Assembly: GCA_012514855.1 (NCBI GenBank)
Contig: JAAYZL010000233.1
Location: 1 to 6,444, forward strand
Direction: 5' to 3'
Length of the DNA stretch: 6,444 nucleotides
DNA from: Clostridiales bacterium
GTDB taxonomy: Bacteria; Bacillota_A; Clostridia; Christensenellales; Aristaeellaceae
This document shows, one piece after another, positions 1 to 5,768 of the stretch. Made by a program: the position numbers and the translations under genes. Numbering within the stretch: the first letter of the stretch is position 1; every line of letters starts with the position of its first letter. The notes beneath the pieces were generated by a model that was given only the letters and a program-made list of their open reading frames with translations, was not told the origin of the DNA and did no database searches.

Positions 1-40
1 CCGGCCTTCGCCCGGAAATTGTGAAATTTCAGAAGGCCGG
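1..40 (-). terminator. Nested hairpin downstream of the SH3 wall protein gene, possible terminator
   Basis: The outer arms CCGGCCTTC (1-9) and GAAGGCCGG (32-40) are perfectly complementary. Inside them GAAATT (15-20) pairs with AATTTC (25-30) around a 4-base loop. The structure starts at the first base of the window, so any U-tract on the minus strand, and any longer stem, lie outside. It could be an intrinsic terminator shared with a convergent gene to the left, or a dispersed palindromic repeat. The pairing is seen directly; the role is inferred. Confidence 0.45.
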
Positions 41-50
41 CCCTTCCTAC

Positions 51-78
51 GCGTTGAAAAACCGCAGTTTTTCAACGC
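51..78 (-). terminator. Perfect 12-bp hairpin just after the stop of the SH3 wall protein gene
   Basis: GCGTTGAAAAAC (51-62) and GTTTTTCAACGC (67-78) form a perfect 12-bp stem with a 4-base loop (CGCA on the plus strand). It begins 6 bases after the minus-strand stop codon at 85-87. The stem has a GC base and an A/T-rich upper part, but no U-tract follows it on the minus strand. It is therefore either an atypical terminator or a 3' mRNA-stabilising hairpin. Confidence 0.5.
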
Positions 79-84
79 TTTGGA

Positions 85-2403
85 TCACAGCGACGCGTTC
101 AGCGCCTTCTTGATCGCGGCCTGGTGCAGCGGGCACACGCGGTTTCCGCCGTGCGTGCGGCTGTTGGTGAAGTGTATGCAGTGGTGGCCGTCGAAGTTGT
201 TGTTCTTGATCGAGCCGCTTCCGTGCGGCATGCAGTTCATCGACGCGGCGTAGTTGACGCCGTTGATCGTCACGAAGATCGCGCGGCGCGTCCACGACCA
301 GCTCCCGCAGGCCTTCTTCATGCTGTTCGTGTCGGCGGCGGTGGAGGGCTGGACGTCGGCGTGGTTCGTGCCGCCGCTGCGGTATACGCGCCAGGCGATG
401 CCGGTCGACACGTCGGTCACGGTCGCGGTCACGCCGCGGGCGAATATCTTCTGGATGTCGCTCGTCCACCAGTCCTTCTCGACCGCGGTTCCGCTGGCGC
501 GCGTCGCCGTCGAATAGCCGGCGTTGGGCACGTGCTGCTCGCCGGAGCCCCCGGAGGGCGCGCTGTTCTTCGGCGCGCTGTCGGAGAACAGCGCCTCGAG
601 CGTCTTCGCGTCCGCGATGCCGTTCGCGGTCAGCTTCGCCGCCGCTTGGAACGCCGTCACCGCGCTCTGCGTCAACGTCATGTAGTTTCCGCCGATCGTA
701 CCCGCGAAGAAGCCGAGCTCCTTGAGCCGCGACTGTATCTTCTTGACGGCCTCGCCGGTGTCGCCGTACTTGAGCACGACGTCCTGAATCTCGACCTTCG
801 TCTGCGAGAGGTCGCCCGAGAGCATGTAGCCGACACCGCTGCCGCTCTGCACCCTGCACCAGTCGCCGCTCGCGCCGGTCACGGAGACCTCGGCGTTGAT
901 GGAGAGCGCCGCGAGCACGCTCGCGGACGTGGACGGCGAGGCGTAGACCTTCGCGCCCTCGCTCCTGACAAATCCCGGAACCGCGACGACCTCGACCTTC
1001 GAGGCGGACAGGTCGCCCGAGAGCATGTAGCCGACGGCGCTTCCGTTGACCACCTGCGCCCAGCCGTCCTTAACGGCGCGCACGCCGACCTCGTCGTTGA
1101 CCGAGAGCGTCGCGAGCACGCTCGCGGACGTCGACGGCGAGGCGTAGACCTTCGCGCCCTCGCTCTTGACAAATCCCGGAATCGCATCCGGCTCGGGCGT
1201 CGGCGTCGGAGTGGGCGTCGGAGCGGTCTCGACCTTCGTCTTCGACAGGTCGGCAAGCGGCATGTACCCGACGTTCGCGCCGTTTTTGACCTGCGCCCAG
1301 TCGCCGTTCGCCGCGAGCACGACTACCTCAAAGTTGACCGGCAACTCGGCGAGCACCTTCGAGTTCTTCGAGAACACCTGATAGACCTTCGCGCCCGGAT
1401 TCTTTACGTAGGCCTGATAGCTCTCGGGCTGCGCTTCGACCGGCTTTGTCGACAGGTCGCGCTTGAGCACATAGGCGACCGTCGAGCCGCGGACGACCTG
1501 GCACCAGTCGCCCTTCGCGGCGCTGACGTCGACCTGATCGTTCACGGAGAGCGTCGCGACGACCTCGCTCGAGGTCGAGAACGACTTGTATACCTTCGCC
1601 CCGTCGCGCACGACATAGCCGGGCACGGTCTTGACCGGCGCCGGGGTCTTCGTCGGCGCGGCCGTCGGCTCCGGGGTTGTCGCGGGCGCCGTCGTCGGCG
1701 CGGGCGTCGCGGTCGGGGCCTCCGGGACCGTAGAGGTCGAAAGATCGGCCTTCGGCACGTAGCCGACGCTCGAGCCGTTGACGACCTGGCACCAGTTGCC
1801 CTTGACGGAGCGCACGTCCACTTTGTCGTTCCGCGAGAGCGTCGCAAGCGCCTCGCTCGAGGTCGAGAACGACTTGTATACCTTCACGCCGTCGCGCTTC
1901 GCGTAGCCGGGCACGGTCTTGGCCGGCGCCGGCGTCGGTGTCGGCATTGCCGCCGGCGCGGTCGCGGTCAGGTTGGACGACTTCGCGAAGCCCTTGGCCG
2001 AGCCCGCCTTGACATAGGCCCAGTCGCCGCAGGTCGCGAGCAGCGAGAGCCTTGCGCCTTCGGCGACGGACTTGACCGCGCCCGCGGACTCCGACGGCGC
2101 CTTGCGTAGCTTCAGGCCGCTCTTGGCATATACGGCCTTGCCGCCCTGATTTTCGACGGTCGCGAGCTTCGACGCGTCCATATAGCCGACCGCCGAGCCC
2201 TTCTTGACCATCGCCCAGTTTCCCTGCGTCCCGACGAGCTCGAGCTTCGCCCCGGCCGGGACCGAAACCGACCTGCTCGACGCGTCCGGCTGCGCGTAGA
2301 CCGCCGTCCGCGAGGTCACGTAGGCCGTCTCCGCGAGCGCCGCGAGCGGCGCCAACAGGAACAGCGCGGCCAGCGCCGCGGAGATGATGCGCGAAATCTT
2401 CAT
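85..2403 (-). CDS. Secreted multi-SH3 cell-wall protein with peptidoglycan-binding domain and putative L,D-transpeptidase-like C-terminus
   Basis: This 772-residue protein has a Sec signal peptide at 1-24 (basic start, hydrophobic core, cleavage likely after AALA). Seven SH3-like repeats follow at about 26-80, 88-145, 164-222, 260-318, 329-387, 408-466 and 475-533, each ending in a GDW/GNW-x-x-V...GY motif. Some are separated by Thr/Pro/Ala linkers (151-162, 227-258, 394-407). A PG_binding_1-type domain lies at about 543-606. After a Ser/Gly linker, a C-terminal domain (about 640-770) carries H681-A-D683, H727-G728 and G739-H-H-C742-I-H. The H-G-x(n)-H-x-C pattern resembles YkuD L,D-transpeptidases; this is my inference. 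The protein probably acts outside the membrane, bound to peptidoglycan. The ATG start is supported by GGGAGGG at 2410-2416, six bases upstream, and by the signal peptide. SH3 repeats 6 and 7 are near-identical in DNA. Confidence 0.9.
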   Translation of the reverse strand: MKISRIISAALAALFLLAPLAALAETAYVTSRTAVYAQPDASSRSVSVPAGAKLELVGTQGNWAMVKKGSAVGYMDASKLATVENQGGKAVYAKSGLKLRKAPSESAGAVKSVAEGARLSLLATCGDWAYVKAGSAKGFAKSSNLTATAPAAMPTPTPAPAKTVPGYAKRDGVKVYKSFSTSSEALATLSRNDKVDVRSVKGNWCQVVNGSSVGYVPKADLSTSTVPEAPTATPAPTTAPATTPEPTAAPTKTPAPVKTVPGYVVRDGAKVYKSFSTSSEVVATLSVNDQVDVSAAKGDWCQVVRGSTVAYVLKRDLSTKPVEAQPESYQAYVKNPGAKVYQVFSKNSKVLAELPVNFEVVVLAANGDWAQVKNGANVGYMPLADLSKTKVETAPTPTPTPTPEPDAIPGFVKSEGAKVYASPSTSASVLATLSVNDEVGVRAVKDGWAQVVNGSAVGYMLSGDLSASKVEVVAVPGFVRSEGAKVYASPSTSASVLAALSINAEVSVTGASGDWCRVQSGSGVGYMLSGDLSQTKVEIQDVVLKYGDTGEAVKKIQSRLKELGFFAGTIGGNYMTLTQSAVTAFQAAAKLTANGIADAKTLEALFSDSAPKNSAPSGGSGEQHVPNAGYSTATRASGTAVEKDWWTSDIQKIFARGVTATVTDVSTGIAWRVYRSGGTNHADVQPSTAADTNSMKKACGSWSWTRRAIFVTINGVNYAASMNCMPHGSGSIKNNNFDGHHCIHFTNSRTHGGNRVCPLHQAAIKKALNASL
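902..1181 (-). repeat. Intragenic tandem repeat, 201-bp period (SH3 repeats 6 and 7)
   Basis: Bases 902-980 and 1103-1181 differ at only 3 of 79 positions. The segments 809-834 and 1010-1035 are identical with the same 201-bp offset. The period equals 67 codons, one SH3-like unit. The near-identity suggests recent duplication or gene conversion of one unit. Confidence 0.85.
1563..1884 (-). repeat. Intragenic direct repeat, 288-bp offset (SH3 repeats 3 and 4)
   Basis: A 34-base block at 1563-1596 recurs exactly at 1851-1884, an offset of 96 codons. It covers the KVYKSFSTSSE part of SH3 repeats 3 and 4. The larger spacing reflects the longer Thr/Pro/Ala linker between them. Confidence 0.8.
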
Positions 2404-2409
2404 GCATTG

Positions 2410-2416
2410 CCCTCCC
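2410..2416 (-). promoter_or_regulatory. Ribosome-binding site of the SH3 wall protein gene
   Basis: Read on the minus strand this is GGGAGGG, six bases before the ATG at 2403-2401. It decides that start over the out-of-frame ATG at 2407-2405. The same heptamer precedes the partial secreted gene at 6323. Confidence 0.8.
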
Positions 2417-2435
2417 GTGATTTGGTGTTGAAGCC

Positions 2436-2464
2436 ATTATATTACAGATTTATTTCAAAATCAA
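2436..2464 (-). promoter_or_regulatory. Housekeeping-type promoter for the SH3 wall protein gene
   Basis: On the minus strand TTGATT (2464-2459) is followed after 17 bases by a consensus TATAAT (2441-2436). This predicts a leader of about 25 bases before the ribosome-binding site ends. Spacing and hexamers fit a sigma-A-type promoter. Confidence 0.75.
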
Positions 2465-2655
2465 GAGGGAATATGCGATCTTTTTTACTTTGCTCGCGAT
2501 TTTTTGCCCAAATCGGCGTGAATGTGCCCGTATCCATTGAATTTCCCGCCAATTATTACAAAACTATGAATTTTACGGCGGCATCCCGGTCCCCGTCGCG
2601 CGCGCGTTCAATTTTCTGTCGAATTTGATTTTATTAAGGCACTTTCTGACAACAG

Positions 2656-2684
2656 TTGCATAACTTGCGGGCAATGTATATAAT
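2656..2684 (+). promoter_or_regulatory. Promoter of the two-component operon
   Basis: TTGCAT (2656-2661), a 17-base spacer and a consensus TATAAT (2679-2684) precede the response regulator. The -35 matches consensus only at TTG, so an activator, possibly the regulator itself, could be needed. The small palindrome CAAC-A-GTTG (2650-2658) overlaps this -35. Confidence 0.7.
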
Positions 2685-2716
2685 AATAGTACGAATGTGA
2701 AATCTGAGGTGAGGTT

Positions 2717-3412
2717 ATGTCGATGTACCCGCTGATTCTGATCTGCGACGACGATCCCGTGGTGCACGAGTCTCTCGGTCTGTACCTGGGTTCCGAGGGG
2801 TACGAGCATCAGTCCGCGTACGACGGCCAGCAGGCACTCGAAATGGTCGAAAGCCTGCACCCGGACATGGTGGTTCTCGACCTGATGATGCCCCGGATGT
2901 CCGGCATCGACGTGTGCCGCACGATCCGCCAGACGAGCTCGATCCCGATCATCATGCTCACCGCCAAGGGCGAGGAGATCGATCGGATACTCGGCCTCGA
3001 GCTCGGCGCGGACGACTACATCGTGAAGCCGTTCAGCCCGCGCGAGGTGCTCGCGCGCATCAAGGCGGTGCTTCGGCGCTTCTCCGAAAAGGCGCCGGAC
3101 GAGGACAACTCGATCATCAGGCTTCCGCAGCTCGAGATCAGCCTGGAAAACTACCAGGTCAAGGCCGCCGGCAAGGTCGTGCCCTGCACGCCCAAGGAGG
3201 TCGAGATACTGCACATGCTGACCTCGAACGTCGGCCAGGTGTTCTCCCGCGAGCAGATACTCTCGCGCGTCTGGGGCTACGACTACTTCGGCGACACCCG
3301 CACCGTCGACGCGCACATCAAGCGCATTCGCCAGAAACTCCCGCAGGAGAACGTGCCTTGGGTGCTCAAGACCGTCTACGGCGTAGGCTATCGGTTTGAG
3401 GTCAACGCATGA
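2717..3412 (+). CDS. OmpR/PhoB-family response regulator
   Basis: This 231-residue cytoplasmic transcription factor has the family's usual length. The receiver domain (about 5-121) shows the acidic cluster D11-D13, the phospho-acceptor D55 in VVLDLMMP, T82 and K104 in KPF. The winged-helix DNA-binding domain (about 133-229) has the conserved VWGYDYFGDTRTVDAHI segment and the terminal YGVGYRF. It should be phosphorylated by the kinase encoded immediately downstream, with which it overlaps by four bases (ATGA at 3409-3412). The start follows AGGTGAGG (2707-2714). A second in-frame ATG two codons later is also possible. The target genes are unknown; the divergent wall-protein gene and the operon itself are the nearest candidates. 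The family is clear, but I do not assign a specific name such as phoP or walR. Confidence 0.95.
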   Translation: MSMYPLILICDDDPVVHESLGLYLGSEGYEHQSAYDGQQALEMVESLHPDMVVLDLMMPRMSGIDVCRTIRQTSSIPIIMLTAKGEEIDRILGLELGADDYIVKPFSPREVLARIKAVLRRFSEKAPDEDNSIIRLPQLEISLENYQVKAAGKVVPCTPKEVEILHMLTSNVGQVFSREQILSRVWGYDYFGDTRTVDAHIKRIRQKLPQENVPWVLKTVYGVGYRFEVNA

Positions 3413-4800
3413 ACAAGGGAAGCTCGCTGATCAAGCGCGCGGTGCTCTTTACGGCGGCCATTGTTTCGACAATGGTCGTCGTAGCATTGCCCGCCCACCT
3501 CCTCCTGTTCAACCGGGGCGGGGGCGCGCTGCCGTTCGTGTGGTCGGTGCTCGCGGGGCTCGCGGCGGCGGGGTGCGCGTTCTACCCGCTTCTGAAACTG
3601 CTGCTTTTGCCGGTCAACCGGCAGCTCCGCGCGCTCCGCGACGTGGCGGTGGCGGTGGCCAAGGGCGACCTCGACGCGCGCGCGGACGAGCGGATGACCG
3701 GGGAGCTGGGCCAGCTCGGAAAGGCGCTCAACAACCTGTCCTACCAGCTCTCGCGCAACATGTATTTGCTGATCATCGAGCGCAACCGGCTGAAGCAGAT
3801 GCTGAACGGCCTCTCGGAGGGCATCGTCGCCGTGAACGCGAAGGGCCGCATCACGCACCGGAATCCGGCGCTCGAAAGGATGTTCGAGGCGCAGAGGAGC
3901 GCGCCCGCCCGCGGCGAGCGGCTGAAGCTGATCCCCGACCAGGGCGTCTGGGACGACTTCGACCGCGCGATCCGGGGCGGCGAGGTCATCGCGCGCAACC
4001 TCGAGCTCCCCGAGCGCGTGCTGCGCATCGTCATCTCGCCGCTGATCGACGAGATCGGGACGACGGCCGGCGCGGTGGGCCTTTTCTCGGACATCACGCA
4101 GCTCGAGCGCCTCGAGCGCACGCGGCGCGACTACGTGGCGAACGTCTCCCACGAGATGCGCACGCCGCTAACCGCGATGCGCGCGCTGATCGAGCCCCTG
4201 AAGGAGGGCATGGTCGCGACCGAGGAAATGCGCATGCGCTATTACGACATCATTTTGCGCGAGATCATGCGGCTTTCGCGGCTGATCAACGACCTGATGG
4301 AGCTCTCGAGGCTGCAGAGCGGCACGCTCGGAATCCAGACGGAGCGCCTCAAGCTCGGGACGCTCGTCTCCGACGTCTGCGAGCGCTACCAGGCGATCGC
4401 CGAGGATCACGCGCTCAACTTCCGGGCGACCGTGGACTTCTCGAAGGTGCCGCCGGTCGTGGCGAACACCGACCGCGTCGAGCAGCTACTCGTGATACTC
4501 CTCGACAACGCGATCAAGTACACGCCGGAGGGCGGCACGGTCTCGGTCGACGCCGCTTGGGACGACCAGCGCGTGACCCTGAGCGTCAGGGACACCGGCA
4601 TCGGCATCGCGCCGGAGGATTTGCCGTTCGTGTTCGACCGCTTCTATAAGGTGGACAAGGCGCACAGCGGCATGGGCAGCGGCCTCGGGCTCTCGATCGC
4701 GAGGGAGCTCTTGCGCTGGATGGGCGAGGACATCTGGGTCAAGAGCGAGAAGGGCCTCGGCAGCGAGTTCGGGTTTACGATACGGAGGGATCAGGGATAA
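3409..4800 (+). CDS. Membrane sensor histidine kinase with HAMP and PAS domains
   Basis: This 463-residue protein is the partner of the upstream response regulator. It has two predicted membrane segments (about 9-34 and 42-66) joined by a loop of only about seven residues (NRGGGAL). A HAMP-like linker (about 67-118) and a PAS-like domain (about 125-232) follow. The HisKA domain has phospho-acceptor H248 in SHEMRTP, with the E-x-x-T pattern typical of kinases that also dephosphorylate their regulator. The ATPase domain has N367 (N box), D395 in DTGIGI (G1), F409 in the F box, and GSGLGL at 423-428 (G2). All catalytic motifs are intact. The architecture resembles PhoR/WalK-type kinases, but the large external sensor domain is missing. 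The signal may be read within the membrane or by the PAS domain. Translation is probably coupled to the regulator through the ATGA overlap, with GAGGT just upstream. Confidence 0.95.
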   Translation: MNKGSSLIKRAVLFTAAIVSTMVVVALPAHLLLFNRGGGALPFVWSVLAGLAAAGCAFYPLLKLLLLPVNRQLRALRDVAVAVAKGDLDARADERMTGELGQLGKALNNLSYQLSRNMYLLIIERNRLKQMLNGLSEGIVAVNAKGRITHRNPALERMFEAQRSAPARGERLKLIPDQGVWDDFDRAIRGGEVIARNLELPERVLRIVISPLIDEIGTTAGAVGLFSDITQLERLERTRRDYVANVSHEMRTPLTAMRALIEPLKEGMVATEEMRMRYYDIILREIMRLSRLINDLMELSRLQSGTLGIQTERLKLGTLVSDVCERYQAIAEDHALNFRATVDFSKVPPVVANTDRVEQLLVILLDNAIKYTPEGGTVSVDAAWDDQRVTLSVRDTGIGIAPEDLPFVFDRFYKVDKAHSGMGSGLGLSIARELLRWMGEDIWVKSEKGLGSEFGFTIRRDQG

Positions 4801-4823
4801 ACCCCCGAAAACGCTTGATTTAC

Positions 4824-4847
4824 AAGGCTTTTCGTGGGCCTTCTTTT
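4824..4847 (+). terminator. Probable intrinsic terminator of the two-component operon
   Basis: AAGGC (4824-4828) pairs with GCCTT (4838-4842), followed by CTTTT. The stem is only 5 bp. A competing longer hairpin joins CGAAAA (4806-4811) to TTTTCG (4829-4834) with an inner CTTG/CAAG stem. It lies directly after the kinase stop codon, where a terminator is expected. Confidence 0.5.
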
Positions 4848-4939
4848 ATCGTATAGCGGCCAATTCTTCGCCAAACAGGCGCAGCGGGACGCAGATACGG
4901 AGAAGCACAGCAGGAAAGACGTTAAATCAAAAGACAGTA

Positions 4940-4969
4940 TTGACATCTGTTTGCACGCAATGCTATAAT
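4940..4969 (+). promoter_or_regulatory. Consensus extended -10 promoter of the hicA-hicB-secB-like operon
   Basis: TTGACA (4940-4945) is a perfect -35. After 18 bases comes a perfect TATAAT (4964-4969), preceded by TGC, which makes an extended -10. Transcription should start near 4976, leaving a leader of about 35 bases. Such an unusually strong promoter fits an autorepressed toxin-antitoxin operon. Confidence 0.9.
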
Positions 4970-4997
4970 CAATTGCAACTAAGCCACGGTTGCAACC
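4951..4997. promoter_or_regulatory. Cluster of three TTGC/GCAA palindromes, candidate HicB operators
   Basis: Three palindromic sites share the TTGC/GCAA core. TTGC-AC-GCAA (4951-4960) lies between the -35 and -10, TTGCAA (4973-4978) lies at the predicted transcription start, and GGTTGCAACC (4988-4997) lies in the leader. Their centres are 20 and 17 bases apart. A dimeric ribbon-helix-helix repressor such as the HicB encoded here would be expected to bind sites like these. The sequences are seen; the binding is inferred. Confidence 0.6.
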
Positions 4998-5010
4998 TTG
5001 GAGGATGGCC

Positions 5011-5274
5011 ATGAGCCAGATTGACAAACTAAAGCAAAGGCTTCTCTCCCGCCCTGCCGATTTTACGTTTTCCGAGATGACGCGCTTGTTGGAGCATCTC
5101 GGATTTACTTGTCACAACAAGGGGAAAACATTGGGATCGCGCGTATTGTTCCATCGGATGGCGGATGGCCTATCCATTGTTTTGCATAAACCGCATCCCG
5201 GGGACATAATGAAGAGGTACGCAGTCGATCAAGTGGTGAAGACGCTTATAGAAACGGGGGATTTCGTTGAGTAA
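5011..5274 (+). CDS. hicA: HicA-family toxin (putative mRNA interferase), first gene of a TAC-like operon
   Basis: This 87-residue protein has the length and layout of HicA toxins: an N-terminal helix, a GF-x-C strand, a GS motif (G42-S43) and a HKPHPG segment (59-64). HicA proteins are double-stranded-RNA-binding-fold ribonucleases that cleave mRNA. The usual G-S-H-H motif reads G-S-R44-V here, so the classical catalytic histidine is replaced. H48, H59 and H62 remain. This may mark a HicA subfamily rather than a dead toxin. The ATG at 5011 is chosen because GGAGG (5000-5004) sits six bases upstream; an ATG at 5005 and a TTG at 4990 would lie too close to, or upstream of, that site. The gene overlaps hicB by eight bases. 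Base composition is less GC-rich than the preceding genes, suggesting acquisition. Confidence 0.82.
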   Translation: MSQIDKLKQRLLSRPADFTFSEMTRLLEHLGFTCHNKGKTLGSRVLFHRMADGLSIVLHKPHPGDIMKRYAVDQVVKTLIETGDFVE

Positions 5275-5752
5275 TTTGCTGACGTACAAGGGTTATTCAA
5301 CCAAGGTGGAATACAGCGCCGAAGACAATTTGCTGTATGGAAAAATCGAGGGAATCGCGGACCTTGTGAACTTCGAGTGCGATTCCGCATCGGATGCGGA
5401 GCGGGCTTTTCAGGAGGCGGTTGACGACTATCTGGTTTTTTGCGAGGAAGTCGGAAAGGCAGCCAACAAGGAATACAAGGGTTCCTTTAACGTGAGGATT
5501 TCTCCGAGCTTGCATAGAGAACTCGACCGCAGGGCCTATGCCGAAGGCACATCCATGAACCAGCTGATTGAAAGGGCAATCCGGGCGTACATTGAGGGAT
5601 GCAGAACCATGAATGGCGGAGAATCCGTCGGCAGAGGCAGAAGCGAAATCCTTGAGCAAATCACCGGACAATGGGCGGCGGCGAGCGATTCATGGCGGCA
5701 GAATCTGCGCCTGGTTCAAGGCGGCTTGGTAAGCAGCCGCTTTTATCGCTAG
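5267..5752 (+). CDS. hicB: HicB-family antitoxin with ribbon-helix-helix domain and long C-terminal tail
   Basis: This 161-residue protein should neutralise the HicA encoded upstream and repress the operon. Residues 1-65 match the HicB N-terminal fold that contacts the toxin (YKGYSTKVEYSAEDNLLYGK, then EAVDDYL). Residues 71-110 form a ribbon-helix-helix domain (FNVRISPSLHRELDRRA...GTSMNQLIERAIRAYI). About 50 further residues (112-161) lie beyond the point where such HicB proteins normally end, with W136, W143, L147, L149, V150, L154, F159 and Y160. Next to a SecB-like gene, this tail is a candidate chaperone-addiction segment. The start is TTG, six bases after GGGGG (5256-5260). It overlaps hicA by eight bases, and no ATG is available before the conserved N-terminus. 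A TTG at 5276 is an alternative. Translational coupling with hicA is likely. Confidence 0.85.
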   Translation: MSNLLTYKGYSTKVEYSAEDNLLYGKIEGIADLVNFECDSASDAERAFQEAVDDYLVFCEEVGKAANKEYKGSFNVRISPSLHRELDRRAYAEGTSMNQLIERAIRAYIEGCRTMNGGESVGRGRSEILEQITGQWAAASDSWRQNLRLVQGGLVSSRFYR

Positions 5753-5768
5753 AAGGGAGACGGTTTTG

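Larger units (their letters stand above)
2404..2716. other. Divergent intergenic region with two outward promoters
   Basis: This AT-rich 313-base gap separates the minus-strand wall protein gene from the plus-strand two-component operon. It holds the two promoters listed separately and both ribosome-binding sites. The stretch 2465-2655 between the promoters shows no gene I can support. A weak 5-bp inverted repeat (CCGCC 2546-2550, GGCGG 2577-2581) and a short CAAC-A-GTTG palindrome (2650-2658) at the downstream -35 are the only structures noticed. Confidence 0.7.

Noticed and set aside
1186..1230. Short repeated GGCGTC/GGAGTG units considered as a microsatellite or CRISPR-like array
   Set aside because: They encode the Thr-Pro linker of the wall protein; there are no unique spacers of regular length.
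124..2109. 661-codon plus-strand open frame opposite the wall protein gene
   Set aside because: It is extremely rich in Arg, Ala and Val with no domain motifs, and runs antisense to a gene with a clear signal peptide and repeated domains. Long frames like this arise from GC-rich codon bias.
1328..2437. 369-codon minus-strand open frame overlapping the wall protein gene
   Set aside because: Low-complexity Arg/Gly/Ala composition in a shifted frame of a well-supported gene; it also begins upstream of the ribosome-binding site and inside the promoter.
2407..2628. 73-codon plus-strand open frame in the divergent intergenic region
   Set aside because: No ribosome-binding site, starts within the wall protein's own Shine-Dalgarno region and has no motif.
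2573..3316. Minus-strand open frame opposite the response regulator
   Set aside because: Antisense to a complete receiver plus winged-helix protein, with no recognisable motif of its own and no convincing ribosome-binding site.
3396..4649. 417-codon plus-strand open frame overlapping the histidine kinase
   Set aside because: Arg/Ala/Gly-rich shifted frame; the kinase frame has every catalytic motif.
4806..4834. Imperfect inverted repeat after the kinase gene considered as a recombination attachment site
   Set aside because: No integrase and no second copy at the other end of the low-GC segment were seen; a terminator-like hairpin is the simpler reading.
4791..5027. 78-codon minus-strand open frame between the kinase and hicA
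   Set aside because: It crosses the terminator and the consensus hic promoter, lacks a ribosome-binding site and resembles no family I know. A degenerate gene remnant cannot be excluded but is not supported.
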